Shown: piece by piece, positions 15,909-25,175 of the stretch | How the letters are laid out: every line of letters begins with the position of its first letter | How positions within the stretch are numbered: position 1 is the stretch's first letter | Assembly: GCA_964507445.1 (NCBI GenBank) | Contig: CAZDQF010000022.1 | Location: forward strand, 1-64,000 | Length of the DNA: 64,000 nt | Origin: GCA-2683135 sp964507445 | GTDB lineage: Bacteria > Planctomycetota > GCA-002687715 | Reading direction: 5' to 3' | Translations under genes and position numbers: made by a program | The notes under the pieces: generated by a model | Seen by the model: the letters and a program-made list of their open reading frames with translations, nothing else | The model's database searches: none | Told to the model about the DNA's origin: nothing

Positions 15909-18272
15909 TCACTGCACGTTGAAGTAGGCGCAGAGGTAATCCGACCAGGCGGTGGACCCGGAGACCTCGAGGACGCTGACGGCACCCAGGGGGGGCGCCG
16001 GGATGGTGACCATGGCCACGGGCTCCACGATGGCGGGCAGCAGGAACGGCATCAGGAAGGACAGGGCCGGGAGGGTCGGGCCGGGGTTCGTCCCCGCCAT
16101 CTCCTTCCTCGCGATGAAGTTGGTGGCGATGGAGTTGTCGTCGATGGTCAGGGACACGTCCGTCGTACCGGGCGCCACCTCGAGGGAGACGTTGGCGCTT
16201 CCGGACACGGAGACGGACGCCACCGGGAGGAACACACCGGGAGAGACCTCCGCGTCGATGTCCATCCGGACGCCGCCGATGTGGATGGTCCCGTGGTCCA
16301 TGCCGTTGGGCGTGAAGTCCACCACCGGAGCGTTGATGTGCCGGAGCTTGAGCAGGAGCGGGGTCATGGGGTCAAACTTCTCGAACCCGAACCCGGGCAC
16401 CAGGACGCTGAAGAAGCCAGCGTTCATGGTCACCGCCTGGGGTCCGGTCCCCAGGGTCCCGGTCACATCCAGGTCGAGACTCCCGGAGGCCACGAACGCC
16501 GCCAGCAGCTGATTCAACATGTCGTCGTTGAGGCAGAGGGCGAACCCGTAGGGAACTCCGCCGCCGGGCGTGACGCTGGGATAGGTGAGGTTGGTGGCCG
16601 GCGTGGCGCGGTAACGGTTGAGCGGCGGCGACTCCGGGCCCGCGGCCAACGGCAGCGCCCTTGACGTGTTGCAGAGAGAGACGCCGTCCGTGTCGTAGGT
16701 CGCCACCTCCATGGGGAAGTCCACCTGCACCGGGAGTCCGTACTGGGTGAGGTCCAGGCTGAACGCGAAGTCCGCGAGCAGCGGGTTCACGAACGCGACG
16801 ATGTCCCCCACCGTCGCCTCCAGGGAGTCCTCCACCGTGTCGCGGATGGCGTCCTGGATGAGGCCGAGCTGGACCAGCCCGTTGAGGAAGCTGGAGATGG
16901 AGAAGTTGAAGTTGTTGAGCGTCGCGTTGGCGTTGGCGATCTGGATCTCCAGGGCGCCGTTGGGGCCGGGGACGAAGGTCAGGTCCCCGGTCATGGTGGC
17001 GCTGCTGGCGGTGATGGACGCCTGCTCCGTGTAGGGCACGAACACCACGACCCCTGTCACGTCCACGTTGACGTTGATGTTCTGGAAGGTCACCGCGATG
17101 TCCACGTGGCCGTTGTCCGCGGTGAGCTCGAACTGGATGTTGTTGACGTCCAGGCTACCGCTGGTGGGCGTGATGTCAGCGCTGAAGAACGGCGCCCCGC
17201 CCACGGCGTTGATGGTGCCCACGCTGGTGACGATGGAGTTGTAGTCCAGGGCCGCCAGCTCGGTCTCGATGAGGGGCTCGAGCCCGTTGAGACCCTGATC
17301 CCGCAGCCGCACCCCAGCCGACAGGCTGACGGGAACTGCGAGGCTGTTGGCGACGCCCAGGGTGACCGGCCGCGGCAGCCGCAGCTTCTGGCCGCCTGGG
17401 GTGGTCAGCTCCGCCACCATGGTGGTCATGGTGCCGCTCAGGCTCGTGGGCGAACCGAGCCAGAGGCTCTGGAAGGTGGTGCCCACGGGGCTGCCATCCA
17501 CGGTCACCGACCAGCCCGGGGGGCCCTGCACCGTCCCGGCGACGCCGGTGATCCCGGTGGTGAAGTCCCCCGTAGCGTCACGGTTCCACTGGAAGTCGTA
17601 CACCCAGACATCACAGGTGTCCGTGCCGACGCTGGCGGGACCGTTGACCGAGGCCTGGATGGTGTACAGGCCGGGGGTGTCCGTGATGAAGGACGGGAAC
17701 TCACCCTGGTCATTGACGATGGTCGTGTTGGCGCCCGGAGGGCCCGCGTCGACGGTCCACTGGAAGGTGGTCCCCGGGGGGAGTTGACCCGTGAAGGGGT
17801 CGCGGTTGCCCGCGCCGGACAGCACCACTCCTTCGTTGACGAAGGTGGCCGTGTCCGGGCCGGCGTCGGCGATCCCTCGGATGGTGAACAGGCCGCCGTT
17901 GGTGACCGCAATACCACCGGGAGCGGCGGGGTCCAGGAACAGCCCGGCGGTGTACACCGTCAGGTCGATCAAGGCCGGGTCCGCAGGGACCGACGCAGCC
18001 CAGGACCGGACACCGCCGGCGCTCATGGGAGCGCCCATCCCCAGGTCGACGATGTCAGGAGTGATACCGATGGGGACGCTGGTGCCGAACAGGGACGAGG
18101 GACCGGGCGCGGTGCTGAAACCCCAGTAGTGGGGCACGCCGGCGGGGCCGGTCAGCTGCACGGTCACGGTGGAGAGCACCGGCACGTTGACGTGGTAGGG
18201 GGACCCGTTGACCGTCACCTGCTGCGCAGGCAGGACGAACGTCAGGAGGGAAACAACAGCGATGATTCTCAT
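15909..18272 (-). CDS. Secreted PKD-like protein with a TULIP/BPI-like C-terminal half
   Basis: 787 residues with a signal peptide (MRIIAVVSLLTFVLPAQQ). Residues about 130-225 look PKD/Ig-like (ADAGPDTATFVNEGVVLSGAGN, FQWTVDAGPPG). From about 320 on, two long amphipathic beta regions are joined by helices: LIETELAALDYNSIV, a run of alternating strands, LVQLGLIQDAIRDTVEDSLEATV, then LNDDMLNQLLAAFVASGSLDLDVTG and more strands. This order (strand barrel, helix, helix, strand barrel, with NQLL before the second barrel) recalls the lipid-binding BPI/LBP (TULIP) fold. That is my inference from pattern, not an established assignment. Function unknown; lipid or lipopolysaccharide binding at the cell surface would fit. 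Confidence 0.7.
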   Translation of the reverse strand: MRIIAVVSLLTFVLPAQQVTVNGSPYHVNVPVLSTVTVQLTGPAGVPHYWGFSTAPGPSSLFGTSVPIGITPDIVDLGMGAPMSAGGVRSWAASVPADPALIDLTVYTAGLFLDPAAPGGIAVTNGGLFTIRGIADAGPDTATFVNEGVVLSGAGNRDPFTGQLPPGTTFQWTVDAGPPGANTTIVNDQGEFPSFITDTPGLYTIQASVNGPASVGTDTCDVWVYDFQWNRDATGDFTTGITGVAGTVQGPPGWSVTVDGSPVGTTFQSLWLGSPTSLSGTMTTMVAELTTPGGQKLRLPRPVTLGVANSLAVPVSLSAGVRLRDQGLNGLEPLIETELAALDYNSIVTSVGTINAVGGAPFFSADITPTSGSLDVNNIQFELTADNGHVDIAVTFQNINVNVDVTGVVVFVPYTEQASITASSATMTGDLTFVPGPNGALEIQIANANATLNNFNFSISSFLNGLVQLGLIQDAIRDTVEDSLEATVGDIVAFVNPLLADFAFSLDLTQYGLPVQVDFPMEVATYDTDGVSLCNTSRALPLAAGPESPPLNRYRATPATNLTYPSVTPGGGVPYGFALCLNDDMLNQLLAAFVASGSLDLDVTGTLGTGPQAVTMNAGFFSVLVPGFGFEKFDPMTPLLLKLRHINAPVVDFTPNGMDHGTIHIGGVRMDIDAEVSPGVFLPVASVSVSGSANVSLEVAPGTTDVSLTIDDNSIATNFIARKEMAGTNPGPTLPALSFLMPFLLPAIVEPVAMVTIPAPPLGAVSVLEVSGSTAWSDYLCAYFNVQ

Positions 18273-18349
18273 GTGGAGTGTCCTGTGGAGGGACCGAAAC
18301 CGACACGCCCATCATACGGCAAGGGGCGGGGACCCCGCAGGGTGCTTGT

Positions 18350-19234
18350 TCAACGGGTGATGGGGCTGGTCTCCGGGATCCCATGCTCGTCGTACCAACT
18401 CTGGATCTGGGCCCAGGCGTCCTCGGCGCTGTCCGCATAGCTGAACAGCTCCAGATCTCGCGGAGAGATGGTCCCCTCCTCCACGAACGCCGCGAAATCC
18501 ACGACCCGACGCCAGTAATCCTCTCCGAACAACAGGATGGGGATCGGACGCATGGTGTAGGTCTGGATCAGGGTCAGGGTCTCGAACAGCTCGTCCATGG
18601 TGCCGAACCCGCCGGGGAAGGCCAGCATGGCGCGCGCGCGCATCAGGAAGTGCATCTTCCGGATGGCGAAGTAGTGGAACTGGAAGCAGAGGTCCGGGGT
18701 GATGTAGGGGTTGGGAGCCTGCTCCATGGGCAGGGTGATGTTGAGGCCGACGGATACGGCCCCCGCCTCCTGGGCTCCGCGATTGCCCGCCTCCATGATC
18801 CCAGGACCGCCGCCCGTGACGATGACGTTTTCCTTGGGGCCGTCCTTCGCCTGCCCCTCCGACACCATGCGCGCGAACTGACGCGCCTCTTCGTAGTAGG
18901 GGCTCTTGGCGAGGACCCGCTCGGCGATGCGCACGTCTCGCTCCGCCCCGGGGTCACCGGGGTTCGCTGCCAGCGCCGCTCGGGCACGCTCGAGGTTCTC
19001 CTTGGCCGCGGTCTCCTCGATGATCCGGGTACCCCCGAACAGCACGATGGTGGAGTTGACCCCCTCCTGCTCCTGCGCGTACTCGGTCTTGAGCAGCTCC
19101 ATGGTGAGCCGCACCGGCCGGAGACGGGGGCTCTTGATGAAGTCGGGGTCGTCCTCGGCCCGCCGGTAGGTGGGCGACGCCAGGATCTTCTCCAGGTTCT
19201 CCTCGGGATCAAACGGGACCTTGTCATCCGTCAC
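18350..19234 (-). CDS. LOG family protein (TIGR00730-like)
   Basis: A 294-residue Rossmann-fold protein of the LOG family, whose best-known members hydrolyse cytokinin or other nucleoside monophosphates to free base and ribose 5-phosphate. Signature segments are VTGGGPGIMEAGNRGA and AFPGGFGTMDELFETLTLIQT, the PGGxGTxxE motif. It has about 100 extra N-terminal residues like the longer bacterial group. The start is GTG at 19234, which overlaps the stop of the upstream HEAT protein as GTGA, so the two are co-translated. Confidence 0.9.
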   Translation of the reverse strand: MTDDKVPFDPEENLEKILASPTYRRAEDDPDFIKSPRLRPVRLTMELLKTEYAQEQEGVNSTIVLFGGTRIIEETAAKENLERARAALAANPGDPGAERDVRIAERVLAKSPYYEEARQFARMVSEGQAKDGPKENVIVTGGGPGIMEAGNRGAQEAGAVSVGLNITLPMEQAPNPYITPDLCFQFHYFAIRKMHFLMRARAMLAFPGGFGTMDELFETLTLIQTYTMRPIPILLFGEDYWRRVVDFAAFVEEGTISPRDLELFSYADSAEDAWAQIQSWYDEHGIPETSPITR

Positions 19235-21894
19235 GGCGTGCCCTCCTCATCCTCGAGCAACCCCTCCTCGATGAACCACCGCCGCCAGTCGGAGGCGTCC
19301 TGAGGGGCTCCCCGGCCCCAGACTTCTCTCAACCGACGCCGGATATCCTCCCCCATCACGGGGTCGTCCGCCCAGCGTAGCAACACGGGAACGCAGGCTT
19401 CGTCCCGCCAGGCCACCAAGGCCAGGGCCGCCGCCACCTGAACGCGGGGCTCCCAGTCTTCAACCCCGTCACGGAGCAGGTCCGCGCTGGCGGCGGTGCG
19501 GATGACCCCCGCGAGGTGCATGGCCTCCTCCCTCAACAAGGCGCTGGCCCCGCCGAAGTGGAGGTCCATGATCCCGTCGAGGGCCTCCCTCTGGCCGGAT
19601 GGCGGGTGCGCCCGTAGGGCCCGCAGGGCCGCCAGGGCGGGCAGGCCCGGTCTGCGGGCCTCCTTCAGCAACAGCTTCATGGCCCGAGGGTCATGTTCGG
19701 CTTCCCGGGCGAGGGTTCGGATGACGCGGTTGCGGGCCGTGGGAGCACCCCGGCCGAGGACCGTCGCCAACCCATCCACCTCCACCGCACCGCGAGCGCG
19801 GACGAGGCGATCCACCAGACGCCACCGCTCACCCTCCGTGGGACGAAGCACCACCAGGTTGTTCGCCCTGACGCCGACCCCGATGGCGTTACGGGCAGAC
19901 GAAGCCACCCTCGCGTCCTGATCCACCACCGACCGCTCGCACAACCGGACCAGCGCGTCCGAAGGTCGGGCCCGTGCAACCCCCGCCACCATCGCCTGAC
20001 GCACCAAGGGGTCCGGGTCCGCCATCAACGGACGGAGCGCCGAGTCACAGAAGCGCACCGCGTCCACGATGATGCCCCGGGCTACGGCCACCCGTATCGA
20101 AGGCGACACCCCTGAGGGGACCAGATCCGCCAGCAGGGCCACGGCGTACTCGTCGCCGCTGTTGATCAACGCCACCAGATCCGCGGCGGCGGCGGCTCGA
20201 CGCGCAGGATCGAGAGAGACCAGTCGGTGGCGAAGCCGGGCCAGCCGGACCCGCGCCAGGTCCGTCGCCCGCTCCGGCTTGATGTGACGCAGGGCCCGCA
20301 CCACCATCCACACCAGATCCCGTTCGCTCAGGTAGTACGCCCGGTGCATCAGCTCTTCCCCATCGGGAGACAGGAAGATGTGACGAGGCACCTGGAAGGC
20401 CACCCCCGGACCGATGAGCTCGTCGCGGCACCATTGCTCCCCGGACTGGTGGGCGGCGCAGGGGATGCCTCCGTAACGGCTGCAGACCCCGTCCCGCTCT
20501 TCGTGGGAGATCCCGGACGGCACGCCCCCGGGACCGAACACGTTGGTCAGCACCACCGGCAGCTCGCGGGTGACGCGGATGATCTCCGGGTCCCGGAAGT
20601 GATGGGCGGCCATCCAATCGTTGGCCCGCTCCCCATCCATGGCCATGGAGATCATCAACGGCAGCCCCGTCTCGGCGCTCTCCCTGAACGCCGCCGGGAT
20701 GGAGGAGCGCCAGCGTAGTGCAACCCCGGGCGGGTCCTCGTCAGGCTGCAAGGCCACGTCCACGGCGCGGTCGTTGGCGCCGAAGAGCACCATGGCGCTC
20801 CGCCACCCGGGGGCCCGCACCTCGCAAGTGAGCCGGCTGTGGGGCAGCTCGCTCCAGGAGACCGCCCCTTCGGCGTCGGTGCGAGCGGTGCGGACTCCTC
20901 CATCCTGGCGTTCCTCGACGACGCCACCCCCGAAGTCGAGCATGGGCTCCACCAGGGGAAGCACCCGGAGCTCCGCCCCCTGGATGGGCCGCCCGTGGCC
21001 ATCCCGGACGGTCATGGTCACGGAGCGGCCCTCATCCACCACCAGGTTCAGCCCCGGCGACGGCGCGACCCCACCGCGGAACGGCGCCGTCGAGGTGCCC
21101 ACGTCCGACTGGATACCCGCCACCGCACCCATGGCCTCCGCGGCCACCGGGTGATGGGGCGGGAGCCCCGTGATCACCGCCACGCCGTCGGCGCCGCTCT
21201 CCCCCGAAAGGGTGGCGCGTTCCAGGGCGGAGTAGGCCACCGCCATGGGCAGCCGGATCCTCACAGAGACCCCCGGACGAGGCTCGCCGCCGGCGTCCGT
21301 CACCTTCACCGCCACCACATGCCCCGGCTCCAGCCCCAGCTCGAGGCGGAACTCGTCGTCCCCCGACGGCAAGGGGACCTCCACCGGGACGTACCCCTGA
21401 GCAGAGATCTCCAGCGGCAGGTCCTCGGTAGACCCACGAGGCAGTCCTCGCATGAGGAAGCGACCGGCCTCATCCGTGAACACGGCATGGAAGCCGGCTG
21501 TCACCAGGGCGCCTGCGATGGGCGCGCGGGTGCCGCGGTCCATGATCAGGCCCCGGGCGTCCCGTCCCGGCTCCAGCTCGATGAGCAAGGCCGCGCCCTC
21601 CTCGTCCGTACGGAGGAACCGATTGACCCGGGCGAAACCGTCCTTCTCCACCTGGATGACCAGCGGCCCCTGAGTCAGCCCCTCGACCCGAAAGGACCCG
21701 TCCTCCGCCGCGGAGGCGCGCCCCAGGGGTGCTCGGTCGCGACCCCGCTGCACACCGCCGAAGAAGCGGATCTCTGCGCCGGCCACGGATGCACCGTCCG
21801 ACTTGACGACCACGCGACCGGTCACCACACGATCCTGGGCGACCAGGGCCGCGCAGGTGAGGAGCAGAGGGAGAGCACGCAGTATGACGGTCAT
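19231..21894 (-). CDS. Secreted carboxypeptidase-regulatory / thioredoxin-like / HEAT-repeat protein
   Basis: 887 residues with a signal peptide (ALPLLLTCAALVAQ). Residues about 22-390 hold several carboxypeptidase-regulatory-like beta domains (RVVTGRVVVKSDGASVAGAEIRFFGG, ARGLIMDRGTRAPIAGALVTAGF). Residues about 400-550 resemble a thioredoxin-fold module (GLPLMISMAMDGERAND, ELPVVLTNVFGPGG) without a CxxC. The last 330 residues are HEAT-type helical repeats (DPLVRQAMVAGVARARPSDALVRL). The combination suggests a periplasmic scaffold. It starts only 33 bases from the divergent fabZ-like gene and overlaps the LOG gene at its end. Confidence 0.8.
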   Translation of the reverse strand: MTVILRALPLLLTCAALVAQDRVVTGRVVVKSDGASVAGAEIRFFGGVQRGRDRAPLGRASAAEDGSFRVEGLTQGPLVIQVEKDGFARVNRFLRTDEEGAALLIELEPGRDARGLIMDRGTRAPIAGALVTAGFHAVFTDEAGRFLMRGLPRGSTEDLPLEISAQGYVPVEVPLPSGDDEFRLELGLEPGHVVAVKVTDAGGEPRPGVSVRIRLPMAVAYSALERATLSGESGADGVAVITGLPPHHPVAAEAMGAVAGIQSDVGTSTAPFRGGVAPSPGLNLVVDEGRSVTMTVRDGHGRPIQGAELRVLPLVEPMLDFGGGVVEERQDGGVRTARTDAEGAVSWSELPHSRLTCEVRAPGWRSAMVLFGANDRAVDVALQPDEDPPGVALRWRSSIPAAFRESAETGLPLMISMAMDGERANDWMAAHHFRDPEIIRVTRELPVVLTNVFGPGGVPSGISHEERDGVCSRYGGIPCAAHQSGEQWCRDELIGPGVAFQVPRHIFLSPDGEELMHRAYYLSERDLVWMVVRALRHIKPERATDLARVRLARLRHRLVSLDPARRAAAAADLVALINSGDEYAVALLADLVPSGVSPSIRVAVARGIIVDAVRFCDSALRPLMADPDPLVRQAMVAGVARARPSDALVRLCERSVVDQDARVASSARNAIGVGVRANNLVVLRPTEGERWRLVDRLVRARGAVEVDGLATVLGRGAPTARNRVIRTLAREAEHDPRAMKLLLKEARRPGLPALAALRALRAHPPSGQREALDGIMDLHFGGASALLREEAMHLAGVIRTAASADLLRDGVEDWEPRVQVAAALALVAWRDEACVPVLLRWADDPVMGEDIRRRLREVWGRGAPQDASDWRRWFIEEGLLEDEEGTP

Positions 21895-21927
21895 CGCGTT
21901 AGCATATGCCGCTCAACCGGAGCCGTC

Positions 21928-22368
21928 ATGGAACGTCCAGCTCAACTCGACAAGACCCAGATCGAGGGCATCCTCCCGCACCGACCGCCATTCCTGTTTC
22001 TCGACTCGGTCTCCACGGGCGACGCGGAGGAGGTGATCGCCCACCGGACCGTGGACGCCGCGGAGCCGCAGTTCGCGGGGCACTTTCCGGGGAGACCGGT
22101 GATGCCCGGAGTGCTGCTGGTGGAGGCCATGGCCCAGGCCCTGATCATCCTCTACTGGTACAACTTCGACCTGGACAACCTGTTCTTCCTGGCCCGGGAC
22201 GAGTCTCGATTCCACTCGCCCGTGGTGCCGGGAGACGAGCTCCGCATCGTGGCCCGGAAGCGCCGGTTCCGGAAGCTCATGGGCAAGGGAGAGGCCCAGG
22301 TCTTCGTCGGCGACCGGTTGTGCGCCGAATCCACCGTCACCTACGCCGCCGGCGGCGACGTGCCCTGA
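21928..22368 (+). CDS. fabZ: FabZ-like 3-hydroxyacyl-ACP dehydratase
   Basis: 146 residues with the single-hotdog FabZ architecture: ILPHRPPFLFLDSV, the catalytic HFPGRPVMPGVLLVEAMAQ helix with His and Glu, and RFHSPVVPGDELRI. It dehydrates 3-hydroxyacyl-ACP in fatty-acid elongation. The start at 21928 (MERPAQLDKTQIEGILPHRPP) is chosen from the family N terminus; the open frame upstream runs antisense through the HEAT protein. It is not beside other fab genes, so a specialised paralogue is possible. Confidence 0.9.
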   Translation: MERPAQLDKTQIEGILPHRPPFLFLDSVSTGDAEEVIAHRTVDAAEPQFAGHFPGRPVMPGVLLVEAMAQALIILYWYNFDLDNLFFLARDESRFHSPVVPGDELRIVARKRRFRKLMGKGEAQVFVGDRLCAESTVTYAAGGDVP

Positions 22369-22376
22369 TCCCGAAA

Positions 22377-22727
22377 TCAGCCCAGGGCCGCGTCGAAGGC
22401 GTCTTCGGTCAGTCCGCCGTGGCTGTCGTGCCAGGTCAGCGCCCCACCGCGGAACACCAACGCCTGCGGTGACTCATGCCGGATGTCCAGCTCGGCTGTG
22501 AGGCCGCGCGCCAGAGGACGCTGGCTGATGACGTCGACGACACACACCTTCAGGGGATCGTCCCCTCTCGCGGACAACCAGCGCTGGAAGTTCCCCTCCG
22601 CCATGGTGCTGACCGGACAGATGGGGCTCTTCTTGAAGACCACGACGGGGGCGTCCCTGGACCCCTCCTGAAGCACCCGGACCGCGGACGCCGGGTCCTC
22701 CGGAAGCTCGATCTCTTCATGGCTCAT
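22377..22727 (-). CDS. ytxJ: Bacilliredoxin-like protein YtxJ/BrxC family
   Basis: A 116-residue thioredoxin-fold protein. It matches the monothiol bacilliredoxin family: VVVFKKSPICPVSTMAEG with one redox Cys, VVDVISQRPLARGL, and the highly typical IRHESPQALVFRGG and WHDSHGGLT. In Firmicutes these proteins remove bacillithiol from protein cysteines. Its presence suggests this organism makes bacillithiol or a similar thiol, though no biosynthetic gene is in the window. It converges on fabZ with eight bases between stops. Confidence 0.88.
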   Translation of the reverse strand: MSHEEIELPEDPASAVRVLQEGSRDAPVVVFKKSPICPVSTMAEGNFQRWLSARGDDPLKVCVVDVISQRPLARGLTAELDIRHESPQALVFRGGALTWHDSHGGLTEDAFDAALG

Positions 22728-22854
22728 GACGAAAGGCTCTCCTCGCCAGGGTCACCGGACCCACGGCCCACTGTACCGGGAACCCGGGTCGACCCGAGGG
22801 TCGGGCCCGATCACCAGGCCCGGACCGGAGGCCTCTATACTGGCCGCCGCAGCC

Positions 22855-23967
22855 ATGGGCACCGGGTCACGACGCAAGATCATCCACCTCGACATGGACG
22901 CGTTCTACGCATCCGTCGAGCAGCGGGATCGACCGGAGCTGCGAGGCAGGCCCGTCATCGTCGGCGGCCCACCGGACAGTCGTGGGGTGGTCTGCGCCGC
23001 GTCCTACGAGGCCCGGGAGTACGGCGTCCGCTCCGCCATGCCGTCCTCCCAGGCGGCGCGCAAGTGCCCGGACGGAGTCTTCCTGAAACCGGATCTCCCG
23101 CGCTACACCGCCGTGTCACAGCAGATCCGGGAGATCTTCCGCGCCGTGAGCGACATCGTGGAACCCCTCAGCCTCGACGAGGCCTACCTGGATGTCACGG
23201 TCAACAAGCTCGACCAGCCGTCCGCCACACGAGTGGCGGAGCAGCTGCGCCGTCGCATCCGGGAACACACCGGACTGACCGCCTCCGCCGGCGTCGCGCC
23301 CAACAAGTTCCTGGCGAAGATCGCATCGGACGAGCGCAAGCCCGACGGGCTGTTCGTCATCCGACCCGACGACGTGGCGGGCTTTGTTCGTGAGCTCCCC
23401 GTCCGCAAGGTCCCGGGAATCGGCCGCGTCACGGAGCAATCCTGTCATCGCCTCGGCATCCGGACCTGTGGCGACTTCCTGCGGTACACCGAGGCCGAAT
23501 TGCTGGAGAACTTCGGCAAGTCCGGCGCCTGGTTCTATGGGGTCGCCCGGGGGGTCGACCCTCGCCCGGTGCGGGTCGGCAGCGAACGCAAATCCCAGAG
23601 CGTCGAAGACACGTTCCCACAGGACATCGTCGGACCACGGGCGACCACCCGCGAACTGCAACGGCTCGCGGAGACGCTGGAGAAGCGCCTGCAACGATCG
23701 GGAGCCTGCGGGCTGACGGTGACAGTGAAGGTGAAGTACGGGGACTTCTCCATCGAGACCCGTAGCCGAACCCTCGGCGAGCCCGTCTACGAGTGGACCC
23801 GGCTGATGGCAGAGGCCCGTACGCTGCTGGCCATGACCCAGGCCTTCACCCGACCCATCCGGCTGCTCGGGATCGGCGTCTCCAACCTGGTCGGACCCGG
23901 CTCCGAGCGGCAGCTCTACCTGCCCTTTGATCAGGCAGGGCGGAACAACGCCAGCACCGCCGTATAG
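22855..23967 (+). CDS. dinB: DNA polymerase IV
   Basis: A 370-residue Y-family translesion polymerase. Catalytic motifs are HLDMDAFYASVEQRD near the N terminus and SLDEAYLDVT near residue 105, followed by ASAGVAPNKFLAKIASD, the helix-hairpin-helix VRKVPGIGRVTE and a little-finger domain. The family start (MGTGSRRKIIHLDMDAFYAS) fixes 22855. The C terminus ends LYLPFDQAGRNNASTAV; QLYLPF-like tails can bind the beta clamp. Its last 37 bases overlap the convergent FIST gene. Confidence 0.96.
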   Translation: MGTGSRRKIIHLDMDAFYASVEQRDRPELRGRPVIVGGPPDSRGVVCAASYEAREYGVRSAMPSSQAARKCPDGVFLKPDLPRYTAVSQQIREIFRAVSDIVEPLSLDEAYLDVTVNKLDQPSATRVAEQLRRRIREHTGLTASAGVAPNKFLAKIASDERKPDGLFVIRPDDVAGFVRELPVRKVPGIGRVTEQSCHRLGIRTCGDFLRYTEAELLENFGKSGAWFYGVARGVDPRPVRVGSERKSQSVEDTFPQDIVGPRATTRELQRLAETLEKRLQRSGACGLTVTVKVKYGDFSIETRSRTLGEPVYEWTRLMAEARTLLAMTQAFTRPIRLLGIGVSNLVGPGSERQLYLPFDQAGRNNASTAV

Positions 23968-25118
23968 CCGTGGACGAAGTTCTTGCTGCCCACCGGCCCC
24001 ACCTCGCCAGCGCAGAAACAACCCGCTACCGGAATCGGGCCGAGGGCGTTGGTCACCGCGTGGACGTCGTGACCGGGGCTCTCCCACATCCGGGTGCCCC
24101 TGCCATTGCAAGAGAAGAGCAGGGCTCCGGAGAACTCACTCCCCTCGTGGGACGACAGCATCTCTCGTAGGTCTTCATCCGCGGAGACCGCGTCACGCAC
24201 GTGGAACTGCACCGTGGTCCCCACCTTCGCGGCGCCGGCGATCTTCAGCTCGCCGATCTCCCGATCGACATCGATGATGCCGTGGATGAGGAAGTCACCG
24301 CGCTTGAACCCCGCCTGGTATTCGTCGATGGCTCGCCCCACGAACACGCCATGCCGGAGCAGCTCCTGGTCTTCCGGTGGCAGGGAGGCCGCCATCTCCT
24401 CCAGCGCCGCCATGGCAGGACGGTTCTTCAGTCCTCGGATCACGTTGCCACGGGCCTGTGTCACCACGTACGGGCTGCCGATGGGGCGGCATCCCTGAGA
24501 CACCACCGTCTGCACATCCACGGCGCCGCTGAGGGCGACCCCTATCAACCCCTCCGTGTAGGTGACACTATCGCACAGGAGTCGGTTCTGATTCGGCTGG
24601 AAGCCGGCGCTGGCCATGCCGCCGAGGACGGGTCGACCCGGGTGAGACGCCTCGAGGTCGCTGAGCACGCGACGGATGTCGATGGAGAAGGGCTCTCCAA
24701 GCACGAAGAAGGTCGGCTCCGACCCGGCGTCGGGGAGCCGACGGCCCCAGCTCACGGCATCCAGCTCTTCCTGGCTCATGTGGAAGGCAGTCAGCTGAAC
24801 GCCCGGGAGCACCGCCACCTGTATGGAGATGGCCGGCTGCCGCTCGAGCTCCCGGCCGTCTCCGATGCACCCGTCCGCGGTGCAGCCCATGGAGAGCGCG
24901 TCAGGGAACGCAGCCCTCAACTGCTCCCCGAGATCGTCCCAGAGCGCCAACTCGTGTCGGGAGGCGAACGCCCAGACCAGGGAGACATGGCGGCCGTCCA
25001 CCTCAGAGGTGACCTGTTCGATCACATCACTGATGGCGTCGGCAGCATCCGGCAGCGAGCTGGTAGCAGCCGCGAAGTCCATGCAAGTGGCCTCCACTGG
25101 GGGTTCCGTCCGGGCCAT
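23931..25118 (-). CDS. FIST domain signal-transduction protein
   Basis: 395 residues carrying FIST N (about 35-230; AFPDALSMGCTADGCIGDGREL, VLGGMASAGFQPNQNRLLCD) and FIST C (about 235-380; RGNVIRGLKNRPAMAALEEM, LLFSCNGRGTRMW, VAGCFCAGEVGPVG). FIST proteins are thought to sense small ligands and feed two-component or cyclic-di-GMP systems; here it stands alone with no fused output domain. A second possible start is 25082. It overlaps dinB at the 3' end and is divergent from the sirtuin gene. Confidence 0.9.
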   Translation of the reverse strand: MARTEPPVEATCMDFAAATSSLPDAADAISDVIEQVTSEVDGRHVSLVWAFASRHELALWDDLGEQLRAAFPDALSMGCTADGCIGDGRELERQPAISIQVAVLPGVQLTAFHMSQEELDAVSWGRRLPDAGSEPTFFVLGEPFSIDIRRVLSDLEASHPGRPVLGGMASAGFQPNQNRLLCDSVTYTEGLIGVALSGAVDVQTVVSQGCRPIGSPYVVTQARGNVIRGLKNRPAMAALEEMAASLPPEDQELLRHGVFVGRAIDEYQAGFKRGDFLIHGIIDVDREIGELKIAGAAKVGTTVQFHVRDAVSADEDLREMLSSHEGSEFSGALLFSCNGRGTRMWESPGHDVHAVTNALGPIPVAGCFCAGEVGPVGSKNFVHGYTAVLALFRPA

Positions 25119-25175
25119 GATAGTGGCGGCCTGAATCTCCGAACAGCCCGCACCTCACCGGATAGTCTCTCTCTC

